Below are positions 7,379-15,941 of a stretch of 40,212 nt of DNA, one piece after another; the first letter of the stretch is position 1; each line of letters starts with the position of its first letter. The translations under genes were made by a program, and so were the position numbers. The notes beneath the pieces were generated by a model. The model did not search any database and was not told where the DNA came from. It saw nothing but the letters and a program-made list of their open reading frames with translations. This DNA comes from a virus, in IMG/VR virus record IMGVR_UViG_3300037493_003163, positions 1 through 40,212 of that record; one strand, 5' to 3'.

Positions 7379-8807
7379 TTTTAATCCAGATTTATTTAAT
7401 GACATTTATTGGCATTTGAAAGAAGATTTAAAAAACCCTCTTATAAGATATATTTTCTTATACGGGGGTTCTTCTGCTTCTAAAACATATACTTATGTGC
7501 AGAGCGATATAACAGCTTTGCTTGAGTTTGAAAATGAAAATGTAATGGTATTGCGTAAATATGGTGTTGATATAAAAGACAGTATTTATTCAGACTATGT
7601 TAAAATAATTTCAGATTGGGGATTGCAAGAATATTTTAAATGTCAAATTAATTATATACAATGTACATTAACAGGCTCTTATATTAGATTTAGGGGATTA
7701 GACGACAGTGAAAAAATAAAAGGATTAGCTAACTTTAAAAGGGTTGTTTTAGAAGAAATATCTCAATTTGATGAGGTAGATTTAAAACAAATAAGAAAAA
7801 GGCTAAGAGGGCGTATTAATCAGCAAATTATAGGATTGTTTAACCCTATAAGTGAGGAACATTGGTTAAAAACAAATCTTTTTGACGTTGAGGATTTAGA
7901 AGAAATTAAAACAAATACAGATATAACTAGTAAGCATATAAATAGAAAAGGAAATTTTGTAATTTATAAAGTAACTTATTTAAACAATAAATACATAGTA
8001 GGTCCTCATTTTATAGATCAGCATACAATAGATGATTTTGAAAAAGATAAAATTACAGATTTTAACTATTATCAAATATATGGATTAGGTAATTGGGGTA
8101 AATTAAGGACTGGCGGAGAGTTTTGGAAAAATTTCAACACAAACAAACATACTACAAAAGATATTTGGAACGAGGATTTTCCTATTCATTTAAGTTGGGA
8201 CGAGAATGTAAACCCTCACATAACGTGTTTAGTCTGGCAAATAATAGGTAAAAAAGCAATCCAAATAGACGAGATATGCCTTCCAGACCCAAGAAATAGA
8301 GTGTTAGATGCTTGTAATGAATTTATAAGCAGATTTCCAAAAGAAAGAGTAAAAGGATTGTTTATATATGGGGATAGAACTTCTATAAAAGAGGATACAA
8401 AATTAATTAAAGGAGAGAATTTTTATACTAAAATACAAGAGCATTTAAAAGATTATAGACCAGTTTTGAGAATGCAAACGGTTAATCCTAGTGTAGTTAA
8501 TTCAGGAACTTTTATCAATGAAATATATAGAGAAAACACGCAAGGTATTGAAATATATATAAATGAAAAATGCAAGAAGTCATTGTTTGACTATCAATAT
8601 GCTTTAGAAGATAGTGACGGAACTATTAAAAAAACAAAAAAAACAAATCCAGTAACAAAAGTAAGTTATGAGGAGTTTGGACATTGTAGCGACGCGAAAA
8701 GATATATTATAACTACTGCTTTTGCTACTGAATATCAAGATTATTTAAGAGGAGGTAAAAAAACAAATATTTCTATAGGAAAAAGTTACTCAAAATCAGG
8801 TTATTAA
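7368..8807 (+). CDS. terL: Terminase large subunit
   Basis: A 479-residue protein. Walker A GGSSASKT at 33-40 and Walker B VVLEEIS near 126-132, then a C-terminal RNase H-like nuclease domain (LSWDENVNPHITCLVWQI, with a late HCSDAKRYIITT segment) give the packaging motor and headful or site-specific nuclease. The length is standard. Together with the Mu-like portal downstream it places the packaging module of a tailed phage. Confidence 0.93.
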   Translation: MKISFNPDLFNDIYWHLKEDLKNPLIRYIFLYGGSSASKTYTYVQSDITALLEFENENVMVLRKYGVDIKDSIYSDYVKIISDWGLQEYFKCQINYIQCTLTGSYIRFRGLDDSEKIKGLANFKRVVLEEISQFDEVDLKQIRKRLRGRINQQIIGLFNPISEEHWLKTNLFDVEDLEEIKTNTDITSKHINRKGNFVIYKVTYLNNKYIVGPHFIDQHTIDDFEKDKITDFNYYQIYGLGNWGKLRTGGEFWKNFNTNKHTTKDIWNEDFPIHLSWDENVNPHITCLVWQIIGKKAIQIDEICLPDPRNRVLDACNEFISRFPKERVKGLFIYGDRTSIKEDTKLIKGENFYTKIQEHLKDYRPVLRMQTVNPSVVNSGTFINEIYRENTQGIEIYINEKCKKSLFDYQYALEDSDGTIKKTKKTNPVTKVSYEEFGHCSDAKRYIITTAFATEYQDYLRGGKKTNISIGKSYSKSGY

Positions 8808-8818
8808 TAATAAATTAT

Positions 8819-8826
8819 TATCTTTG
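8819..8826 (+). promoter_or_regulatory. -7-like box four bases before a late gene
   Basis: TATCTTTG followed by TTTT and the ATG at 8831. The upstream -33 element is poor. If used, the transcript would begin at or next to the start codon. Confidence 0.4.
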
Positions 8827-8830
8827 TTTT

Positions 8831-9241
8831 ATGGCATATCTTAACACAACAGATTATTTACTTCATATCCAAGACGTGAATATTCAACAAATTATAAATT
8901 CTAATGAAGCTATAAGAGATCAAGCGAACCTATTGGCTATTGCTGAGGTTAGATCGTACTTAATTCAAAAGTACGATATTGATTTAGAACTTACTAAAAC
9001 GTTAGCGAGTAGAGATCAACAAATACTATCTACTACAATAGATATTGCGCTATATCATTTACATAGCAGAATAGCTCCTAGAAATATTCCAGAATTAAGA
9101 ACTCAAAGATATGAGAATGCCATATTATGGCTTAGAATGTGCGCTAATGGAGAGGTAACTCCAGCTTTAGAAAAAATAATCCCGTTAAGCGGAACACGTA
9201 TTCGTTCAGGCGGTAACGTTAAAAATATAAATCAATACTAA
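8831..9241 (+). CDS. Mu gp36-like head-tail connector protein (DUF1320)
   Basis: A 136-residue protein with the DUF1320-type layout: LNTTDYLLHIQ start, a helical stretch with AIAEVRSYLIQKYDI, and ALYHLHSRIAPRNIPELRTQRYENAILWLRMCANGE. Such proteins form a neck or connector ring. It abuts the portal gene, as expected of a Mu-like head module. Confidence 0.75.
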   Translation: MAYLNTTDYLLHIQDVNIQQIINSNEAIRDQANLLAIAEVRSYLIQKYDIDLELTKTLASRDQQILSTTIDIALYHLHSRIAPRNIPELRTQRYENAILWLRMCANGEVTPALEKIIPLSGTRIRSGGNVKNINQY

Positions 9242-10479
9242 TGAATATATTAGGGTATAACATAACAAAAGCAGTAGATAACAAGAATTTATCTACTTCT
9301 ATTTTTAACATTCAAACTGCTAGAATTAGGCAAGACGTAAGGTCATGGAGGGAAGCTGCTGAGGAAGCTGAAAGAATCACTTTCCCATTTAGGACTTTAA
9401 TGCAACAGCAATTTAATGATACTATCTTAAATTCTCAAATATACGCTTGTATTGAAAAAAGAAAAGACACTATCTTATTAAGTGATTTTGAGTTTGAAGA
9501 TGAGGAAGGAAATGTAAACGAGGAAGTTTGCGATTTATTGAAAAAAGAATGGTTATCTAATTTTATAGGGTATTCAATGGATGCTTTGTTTTTTGGGTAT
9601 TCTTTAATTTCTTTGGGCGACATTACGAACGGAGAATTTAAAGATTTAAATATAATAAAAAGAGGAAATGTAAGCCCTGACAAATTAACTGTCTTGCCTA
9701 TGGAAAATTCCTCGTCGGGCATTTCTTTTTTAGATGATGATTATAAAAACTGGCATATATTTGTAAAAACGCCTAATTTAATAGGGTCTTCTAGTTGTGG
9801 TTTTGGATTACTTTACCAAGTGGCAGTGTATGAGATATTCCTGAGAAATATTTTAGGTTATAACGGAGATTTTGTTGAATTATATTCACAGCCGTTTAGA
9901 GTAGGGAAAACAAATAAAACAGAAGAAGCAGAAAGAAATGCTTTTGAAGGAGTTGTTAGAGATATGGGTTCTGCTGGATATGCAGTGATGGACGCTTTAG
10001 GAGATAGTATCGAATTTATGGAAACTGCTAAAGGTGGCAATGGCTGGCAGGGGTATGATAATTTTGAATTAAGACTAGAGAAAAAGATTAGTAAAGTATT
10101 ATTAGGACATGCTGATGCTTTAGATAGTATTAGCGGAACTCTAGGAGGAACGCAAGGAGAAGAAAGCCCTGTTTACCAAGCGTTGGAGGATAAAAAAAGC
10201 AAAGATTTTGTTTTTATAACGAATATTATAAATGCTGAATTATTACCTAGACTAAGGAATTTAGGTTTTAAAATTCCTGACAATGTAGTATTCAAATTTA
10301 AAAACGACAATGAAAAATTCGAACACAATCAAAAATTAACTGCATTAGCTGTGGAAATTAAAAAAGCAGGCTTACAAGTTGATAATGGGTATTTTGAAGA
10401 AAAAACAGGAATTAAACTAAATGAAATTATAGTGCCTTCTACTAAAATACAAAATAGAATCAATGAATTATACAGATAA
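9241..10479 (+). CDS. Portal protein, DUF935 (Mu gp29-like)
   Basis: A 412-residue protein with the DUF935 portal pattern: an N-terminal RQDVRSWREAAEEAERITFPFRTLMQQQFNDTI, IYACIEKRKDTILLSDFEF, then the stem and crown helices with GDFVELYSQPFRVGKT and LGHADALDSISGTLGGTQG. The portal is the dodecameric DNA channel of the capsid. Shadow frames on the other strand are not genes. Confidence 0.9.
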   Translation: MNILGYNITKAVDNKNLSTSIFNIQTARIRQDVRSWREAAEEAERITFPFRTLMQQQFNDTILNSQIYACIEKRKDTILLSDFEFEDEEGNVNEEVCDLLKKEWLSNFIGYSMDALFFGYSLISLGDITNGEFKDLNIIKRGNVSPDKLTVLPMENSSSGISFLDDDYKNWHIFVKTPNLIGSSSCGFGLLYQVAVYEIFLRNILGYNGDFVELYSQPFRVGKTNKTEEAERNAFEGVVRDMGSAGYAVMDALGDSIEFMETAKGGNGWQGYDNFELRLEKKISKVLLGHADALDSISGTLGGTQGEESPVYQALEDKKSKDFVFITNIINAELLPRLRNLGFKIPDNVVFKFKNDNEKFEHNQKLTALAVEIKKAGLQVDNGYFEEKTGIKLNEIIVPSTKIQNRINELYR

Positions 10480-11176
10480 ACAAATAGAGGAGTTAATCGC
10501 TGGTATTTATTCAGGAAATATAACTGTAAATAATTTGCCAACAGATTTAATTGATGCTATTTTTAATAAGTTAACTTCTGCATTTGATGAATTTAAAGAG
10601 CTCCCTAGTAAAGAATTATTAAGTAAGTTAACTAATAATTTATATCTATTCTCTGAGGCGAAAACATACGCTCAAATAAACGACATTAGTCTTTTAGCAG
10701 ACAACGAGTTGATAAAATCATTTTCAGATTTTAAAAGAGAAGCATTACAAATATACGATCAGTACAATAAAAACTGGTTAGAAACAGAATACAGCACAAC
10801 TATTGCACAAGGACAAAACGCACAACGTTGGGAACAAATAGAAAATCAAAAAAAGAGTCTTCCATATTTGGAATATGTAGCGGTATTAGATAGTGTTACA
10901 AGTAATATTTGCAAGCCATTAGATGGAATTATATTGCCTGTCAATAGTAGTTTTTGGAATTCTAATAGCCCAGCAAATCATTTTAACTGTAGATGTTTAT
11001 TAATACAACATGATGTAGAAGACGCCACCGAAAAAGGGATTACAAGTAATGAGAAATCAAAAGAAATAGATTCTCAAATTAAAGAAGTTAAAAATCCTTT
11101 ATTTAATGACAATGTAGGAAAAAGCGGAAAAGTATTTCCAGATAATCATCCTTATTTCGATAAAAATGGCAAATAA
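10463..11176 (+). CDS. Head morphogenesis protein, Mu gpF-like
   Basis: A 237-residue protein. The C-terminal half has the phage Mu F family signature: VLDSVTSNICKPLDG ... NHFNCRCLLIQ, with the conserved Cys and HFNCRC. It is normally packaged or acts in head assembly beside the portal. Its start overlaps the portal gene by 17 bases. Confidence 0.88.
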   Translation: MNYTDKQIEELIAGIYSGNITVNNLPTDLIDAIFNKLTSAFDEFKELPSKELLSKLTNNLYLFSEAKTYAQINDISLLADNELIKSFSDFKREALQIYDQYNKNWLETEYSTTIAQGQNAQRWEQIENQKKSLPYLEYVAVLDSVTSNICKPLDGIILPVNSSFWNSNSPANHFNCRCLLIQHDVEDATEKGITSNEKSKEIDSQIKEVKNPLFNDNVGKSGKVFPDNHPYFDKNGK

Positions 11177-11612
11177 ATTTAATTTAGACAAGGTGATTAG
11201 GAATATGAGAGGTTTAAATATTTCTTTAGATTTAGCAAATACTGCTAAAAATGAGTTTTTAGGAAATTTTAGAAATCAAGGATTTAATGGGCAACGATGG
11301 CAGGAAGTAAAAAGGCGTTCTAATCCTAGTAAATCAAAACCAAGAACTCAAGCTATATTACAAGGGAAGGGATCAGGAAAACTCAGAAAAGATGTTGCTA
11401 ATTCAGTGCAATCAGGTAGGAGAAATAGTAATTTAAGTTACACTTTAGTAGTGGAAAATGAATATGCTAGAGTACACAATGAGGGATTAAAAGCAGGTCG
11501 TGGCAAAGGTTTTATAATGCCGAAAAGGCAATTTATAGGTAATACTCAAAGATTAAATGATAAACTGCTTAAAAAAATACAACAAAAAACAAGACATATA
11601 TGGGCGGTTTAA
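11166..11612 (+). CDS. Virion morphogenesis (Mu gpG / tail completion) protein
   Basis: A 148-residue basic protein with the family phrases NEFLGNFRNQGFNGQRWQEVKRR, LQGKGSGKLRKDVANSV, EYARVHNEGLKAGRGKGFIMPKRQFIG. Members of this family join heads to tails. Overlaps its neighbours on both sides by about a dozen bases. Confidence 0.87.
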   Translation: MANKFNLDKVIRNMRGLNISLDLANTAKNEFLGNFRNQGFNGQRWQEVKRRSNPSKSKPRTQAILQGKGSGKLRKDVANSVQSGRRNSNLSYTLVVENEYARVHNEGLKAGRGKGFIMPKRQFIGNTQRLNDKLLKKIQQKTRHIWAV

Positions 11613-12076
11613 TAAATGAAATACTGGCAAGATTAAAGCTTATTTTAGAGCTTCAAACCGTTACTGTTTGGAATAATCAGTTTAATTATCTTGAAAACGG
11701 AGGAGATTATTCGTTTGGGTTTCCATGTGCTTTTGTCGAAGTAGATACAATTGCTCTTAATCAAATAAGCTACGGAGTACAGGGTTCGGATTTGCCTATA
11801 ACTATTCATATAGGACAAGTAGATTATAATGGTAATAATATAAGTGAAAATTTAACTATCTTTACCCTTAGGGACTTAATAGTTAAATCATTCGCTAAAT
11901 TTAAACCGACAACAGGCAGCGTTATGGTAAAAATATCAGAGGAACAAGATTTTGAACATTCTAATTTTTATCACTATAAAATAACATTTAATACTCATTT
12001 CATAGATTTAACGACTAAAGAAACAGAGTATTATACGACTTCAAACCCAACAACATTAAATATAACTTTACCCTAA
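11600..12076 (+). CDS. Neck / tail terminator-like protein
   Basis: A 158-residue protein with a tail-terminator-like start (LINEILARLKLILELQTVTVWNNQFNYLENG), beta-rich middle and IFTLRDLIVKSFAKFKP helix. Position between the tail completion and baseplate genes supports a neck role. The family is recognised only by general shape. Confidence 0.65.
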   Translation: MGGLINEILARLKLILELQTVTVWNNQFNYLENGGDYSFGFPCAFVEVDTIALNQISYGVQGSDLPITIHIGQVDYNGNNISENLTIFTLRDLIVKSFAKFKPTTGSVMVKISEEQDFEHSNFYHYKITFNTHFIDLTTKETEYYTTSNPTTLNITLP

Positions 12077-12936
12077 TGTCAAGAACGATAGAACAAATAG
12101 AAAATTCTGTAATTGAAGAATTGAAAACGCAAACTGACTTAACTTATGTAGATAATTTAAGTAATACAGTACATATAACTGCAAATACAAGTCGTAGAGC
12201 AATTTGGAGGCTTTGGGCTTCTGCACAAGCTTCTGTTATTTTACTATTCGAGCAAATGTTAGATTTATTTAAAGCTGAGAATGAGGATAAAATTAGCAAA
12301 GCGATACCGATGACAATACCTTATTTAACAAAAAAAGTATATGAATTTCAATATTCTGTTACTAATCCGCAAGTAATACAGATGCTTGATTACGCACCTT
12401 TTTACCCTGTAATTGATACATCTTTAAGATTAATTACTAGAGCTTCAATAGTTACTTCTATATCTGGGAAAGTATTGATAAAAGTGGCTAAAAATGAACC
12501 GCCTAGCGCACTATCTATTGGAGAATTATCTAACTTACAAAGTTATATAAATTTAATATCAGTGCCAGGAATTAATTATACTTGTGTAAGTTCCGAAGCT
12601 GATAGGTTGTATATAGATTGTGACGTTTATTATGACGGGCAATATTCTTCCGTAATACAATCTACAGTAACCAATTCTATAAATGTTTTTTTAGCAAATC
12701 TCCCATTTAACGGTCAGTTAAAAATCTCAGATTTAGAAATAGCTATTAGAAATTCAACAGGAGTTAACGATGTGTTGTTTAAAAATTTAAAAATAAGAGC
12801 TAATGCGACTGTTTTTATAAGTGGAACGTATATAGTGCAGAACAATACTGTAATAAGTAGGTTGTTCCCGACGTCATCAGGATATGTTATTTTAGAAGAT
12901 ACAGTTTCAAATAATATTAATTTTATAGCTTCATGA
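12076..12936 (+). CDS. Baseplate J-like wedge protein
   Basis: A 286-residue protein. Features of the baseplate J family are the start RTIEQIENSVIEELKTQ, the ARWRLWASAQAS-like helix (here AIWRLWASAQASVILLFEQM) and a C-terminal DVYYDGQYSSVIQSTVTNSINVFLANLPFNGQLKISDLEIAIRNSTGVNDV, which resembles the J-protein domain with the terminal strand-helix repeat. It forms the wedge that triggers sheath contraction. Its location before the capsid genes is unusual. Confidence 0.8.
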   Translation: MSRTIEQIENSVIEELKTQTDLTYVDNLSNTVHITANTSRRAIWRLWASAQASVILLFEQMLDLFKAENEDKISKAIPMTIPYLTKKVYEFQYSVTNPQVIQMLDYAPFYPVIDTSLRLITRASIVTSISGKVLIKVAKNEPPSALSIGELSNLQSYINLISVPGINYTCVSSEADRLYIDCDVYYDGQYSSVIQSTVTNSINVFLANLPFNGQLKISDLEIAIRNSTGVNDVLFKNLKIRANATVFISGTYIVQNNTVISRLFPTSSGYVILEDTVSNNINFIAS

Positions 12937-13604
12937 TGAATTATAATTTAGATTTAATACAGAAAATAAAAGAGTATTTCGTTCCAGATAAAAGACTGCC
13001 TAAATTATTAGGTACTGTAAACTCATTTGGATTGGATATTTCAAATATATATGATGGGTTTTTCTCTACTTATAAAAATTATTCATTAGTATCTTTATGG
13101 GTTGCTGGAACTTATAGTAGGAAAGATAAAGTAAGATATGGAAAATCAATTTATCAATCTGTAATAGACTTGAATAATAGCGAGCCTTCATCAGATGGCA
13201 ATTGGGTATTAATTAGTGAAAACTTTTTCGGGAACGATTATAGATTAGCAATTAGAGGCGAGAAATTAATATTAGAAAAAGCTTTAAATTTATGGTTTGA
13301 AACATCATTTAAACAACCGCCTTTAGTAAGTGATATTTTTATAACTACGAATACAAGTTTAGATTTACCAGTATTTCAAGTAGGAATTTCAGAAACAGAA
13401 AGTTCTAACGTATCAACTTTAGAGAGTTCTCAATTTGTAATAAACAATTATTCTTTTGGAAGTTTTTTTAATATGTCGATTAATGTGCCACTATTAGTAT
13501 ATAATTCACTATCTTTGGATATAAGCGCAAGAGATAAAATAATAAGATCTTTTGTAGATAAATACATACCAGCAGGAATAACATACAATATAATAACTTA
13601 TTAA
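12933..13604 (+). CDS. Baseplate / fibre-adaptor protein
   Basis: A 223-residue protein following the J-like gene with an ATGA overlap. Residues 60-95 (WVAGTYSRKDKVRYGKSIYQSVIDLNNSEPSSDGNWVL) look like a carbohydrate-binding-type (CBM5/12-like) motif found in phage tail proteins. By position it corresponds to the gpI-like wedge or fibre-linking protein. Function inferred. Confidence 0.65.
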   Translation: MMNYNLDLIQKIKEYFVPDKRLPKLLGTVNSFGLDISNIYDGFFSTYKNYSLVSLWVAGTYSRKDKVRYGKSIYQSVIDLNNSEPSSDGNWVLISENFFGNDYRLAIRGEKLILEKALNLWFETSFKQPPLVSDIFITTNTSLDLPVFQVGISETESSNVSTLESSQFVINNYSFGSFFNMSINVPLLVYNSLSLDISARDKIIRSFVDKYIPAGITYNIITY

Positions 13605-13606
13605 TA

Positions 13607-14497
13607 ATGAAAAGATTAAGGACTTCGGACATTAGTACTACTGTAGCTATGCCAATTAAAGCTGGTACATTAGAATTTATTCAAGATGCGAATAAAGAGT
13701 TAGCTATTAATATATTGACATCTCAGTTAGGATTTACGCCTCAATCTGGAGTAGTTTATATTTTACATGGATTAAGAAACTCTACAATAGCCCCGATATA
13801 CACGGTGTCTTCAGGTGCTGTATTATTAGATGGAGAGGTTTACGATGTAGACGCTTTTTCGTTTACTACTTCTGGAGCTAATAAAGCATATCCTATTTTA
13901 GAAACAACTCAATTTGTAGTAAATGCTGACCCTGTATTGTTTACTGACGGCACTCCTAGAAATGTACATGATATTAGGAAATTAAAAATAAATAATACCG
14001 CTACAAATAGCGGAATTAATGACTACGATAATTTCGTAACTGTGGGTGTATGGCAAAAAGGAGACACTAAAGAAATAGTAGTGACTCCATCGGAATACGC
14101 TAGGGATTTTACAGCTACAGGATTAGGAAGGTTAGGCAGGACTGGGTGGGCGAACATGAACGGAAATAACGGGACGCCTAACGACGATGGACTTGTGGTT
14201 ATCGCTAATGGAGTCTTAAACCCTACTTTAGGGGCCACTGGAGGTAGTGCAGATTCTGTTTTAGTTAGCCATAATCATTTTATAGCAAATGCAGAATTAT
14301 CTACATCTTCGACAATACTTACTAGCACTAACTATTTAGTTAGAGAGCGTGATTTAGCAGGCAATCCACCAGAAGATTATGTGCTTGTTGGTTCTAATAC
14401 GTTACCAAACACAGGTCTAACATCTTCTTCTGGTGTTTCAGGAGTCGGAAAGAATATGCAACCATTCGTTAACCGTTTAAGAATAATGAAATTGTAA
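13607..14497 (+). CDS. Collar-domain tail fibre protein
   Basis: A 296-residue protein. The C-terminal region has GWANMNGNNGTPNDDG, a glycine-rich stretch, SHNHF (His-x-His, as in metal-binding phage tail collar and short-fibre trimers), and ends MQPFVNRLRIMKL, typical of fibre trimers with collar domains. The N-terminus (about 1-110) is beta-rich and would attach to the baseplate. Second of two fibre-like genes in the genome. Confidence 0.75.
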   Translation: MKRLRTSDISTTVAMPIKAGTLEFIQDANKELAINILTSQLGFTPQSGVVYILHGLRNSTIAPIYTVSSGAVLLDGEVYDVDAFSFTTSGANKAYPILETTQFVVNADPVLFTDGTPRNVHDIRKLKINNTATNSGINDYDNFVTVGVWQKGDTKEIVVTPSEYARDFTATGLGRLGRTGWANMNGNNGTPNDDGLVVIANGVLNPTLGATGGSADSVLVSHNHFIANAELSTSSTILTSTNYLVRERDLAGNPPEDYVLVGSNTLPNTGLTSSSGVSGVGKNMQPFVNRLRIMKL

Positions 14498-14502
14498 AAA
14501 AA

Positions 14503-14649
14503 ATGGCAAAAGAGAACAGAATTACAAGCTATCCAAATCCTTTGATTATAAAAAAAATAAAGGAAATGTCAGAACAAAAAAACATGAGTAAAAGCAAAGT
14601 AGTAAATGAGGCTTTAAACTCTTACTTCATAAAAAACCCTCTTAAGTAG
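14503..14649 (+). CDS. Ribbon-helix-helix (CopG/Arc-like) protein
   Basis: A 48-residue protein. NRITSYPNPLIIKKIKEMSEQKNMSKSKVVNEALNSYF reads as one strand, a helix, a turn at NMSKS and a second helix, the full ribbon-helix-helix fold of small dimeric repressors. Such dimers bind short palindromes, which makes it a candidate for the GGTATATTAATATACC operator; that link is inference. Its last codons lie inside the terminator hairpin. Confidence 0.75.
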   Translation: MAKENRITSYPNPLIIKKIKEMSEQKNMSKSKVVNEALNSYFIKNPLK

Positions 14650-14659
14650 AGGGTTTTTT
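14631..14659. terminator. Bidirectional intrinsic terminator
   Basis: AAAAAACCCTC (14631-14641) and GAGGGTTTTTT (14649-14659) form a perfect 11-bp stem with a 7-base loop, flanked by A and T runs. It lies between the converging ribbon-helix-helix gene and the minus-strand gene, and can stop both. Confidence 0.88.
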
Positions 14660-14804
14660 ATTTAAACAAATTTAATATACTAGCCCCTATCTTCCTTTGT
14701 AATCCACTTTTTGTAGTAGGAATTCCTGTTCTTTTTGCAAACTTTTGTTTTACTTGAGCTAATCCGATTAGCCTACTTAGCGAGAATGATAAACCGTATT
14801 TCAT
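14658..14804 (-). CDS. Small minus-strand phage protein
   Basis: A 48-residue basic protein, starting MKYGLSFSLSRLIGLAQVKQ and continuing with KRTGIPTTKSGLQRKIG. This is the kind of short protein found alone on the opposite strand in Bacteroidota phages and prophages. It is the only minus-strand gene I support in the window. The start is at the CAT of 14802-14804; the stop overlaps the terminator. Function unknown; the basic character suggests nucleic acid binding. Confidence 0.75.
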   Translation of the reverse strand: MKYGLSFSLSRLIGLAQVKQKFAKRTGIPTTKSGLQRKIGASILNLFK

Positions 14805-14861
14805 AATTCAAATATACCTAAAAAAGTAACACACAATTAAAAAAAAAGCGGTTTTGTATTT

Positions 14862-14869
14862 TATTTTTG
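14862..14869 (+). promoter_or_regulatory. -7-like box before the prohead protease
   Basis: TATTTTTG followed by 4 bases and ATG at 14874, in the gap between the divergent minus-strand gene and the capsid operon where a promoter is needed. The -33 element is not obvious. Confidence 0.5.
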
Positions 14870-14873
14870 TTAT

Positions 14874-15938
14874 ATGAAATACTGCATAGACGAAAATAGT
14901 GACGAGCCTATAATGCTTATTAATACCCATATAGGCATCGATGATGTTGACGGAATGGGTATTGATGGGGCTTTATTCCAAGAGGAATTGTTGTATTTAG
15001 ATACGTTAGGTAAAAAACGTATTCAAATATGGATTAATTCTATTGGGGGAGTTGTTATCGATGGATATAATATTTGTAGTGCTATTTTAAAATCAAAAAC
15101 GCCAGTAGACACTTATAATGTAGGGGTGGCTGTTAGTATTTCAGGGGTTATCTTGATGTGTGGTCGTAACCGTGTCGGGATGGATTACTCTTTAGGAATG
15201 GTTCACTCTCCAAATGGAGGTAATGATGCAAAGGTATTAGAATTAATGCAGGGGTCACTAGCTACTATTTTAAGTGCTAAATGTGACATGACTGCTGAGC
15301 AGATGTCGAATTTAATGACGAAAACAACTTGGTTAAATGCAGAAGAAATGTTAGAATGTGGAATGATTACAGAGATAGAAAGCACCGATTCTAAAAATAA
15401 AAAAAGAATGATAACCGCAGCAAATAAATTTGATGAGGCATTAAAAATAACGAATAAATTAATAACAATAAAAACAAAAAAAAGTATGTTGAAAGTCACA
15501 AACAAACTTGGACTTAATGACGATGCAAATGAGGATAACATCCTTAATGCTATCAAAGAAATTGAGAACAAAGCAGGAGCTGAGAAAGAAGCCTTGCAGG
15601 AACAAATCGTTGAGGTTGAGAATGCTTTGAAGGATTTGAAAGAAAAGTATAACGCTTTAGAAATTGAAGTAGAAACTGAAAAAGAATCTACTATGACTGA
15701 TAAATGCAAAAATATGATTGAAGACTTTGCTAAAGTAGGCAGAATTACAAACGATGAGGTCACTATTGGATCGTGGATAAATTTAGCCAAATCAGATTTC
15801 GAAGGAACTAAAGCTCTTATTGAAGGATTACCTTTAAACTCAAAATCTCCAGTAATTGAAGTTACAAATACAACAGTTTTGACAAATCCAAATGACATGA
15901 TGAATGTCGCAATTAAAGAAATTAATAATAAAAAATAA
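14874..15938 (+). CDS. Prohead protease (ClpP/S14 type) with C-terminal scaffold
   Basis: A 354-residue protein. The first 140 residues form a ClpP-like serine protease: WINSIGGVVIDGYNI, catalytic S88 in GVAVSISGVILMCG and H111 in GMVHSP. Residues about 150-270 form a long coiled coil (ENKAGAEKEALQEQIVEVENALKDLKEKY...), typical of a fused scaffold, with a possible internal start at MLKVTNKLG (about residue 204) that would make free scaffold. It matures the capsid encoded next. Confidence 0.88.
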   Translation: MKYCIDENSDEPIMLINTHIGIDDVDGMGIDGALFQEELLYLDTLGKKRIQIWINSIGGVVIDGYNICSAILKSKTPVDTYNVGVAVSISGVILMCGRNRVGMDYSLGMVHSPNGGNDAKVLELMQGSLATILSAKCDMTAEQMSNLMTKTTWLNAEEMLECGMITEIESTDSKNKKRMITAANKFDEALKITNKLITIKTKKSMLKVTNKLGLNDDANEDNILNAIKEIENKAGAEKEALQEQIVEVENALKDLKEKYNALEIEVETEKESTMTDKCKNMIEDFAKVGRITNDEVTIGSWINLAKSDFEGTKALIEGLPLNSKSPVIEVTNTTVLTNPNDMMNVAIKEINNKK

Positions 15939-15941
15939 ACT

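Noticed and set aside
15203-15898. 231-codon frame on the minus strand
   Set aside because: Exact shadow of the protease-scaffold coding region; Ser/Phe/Leu-rich composition is the mirror of its Lys/Glu coiled coil.
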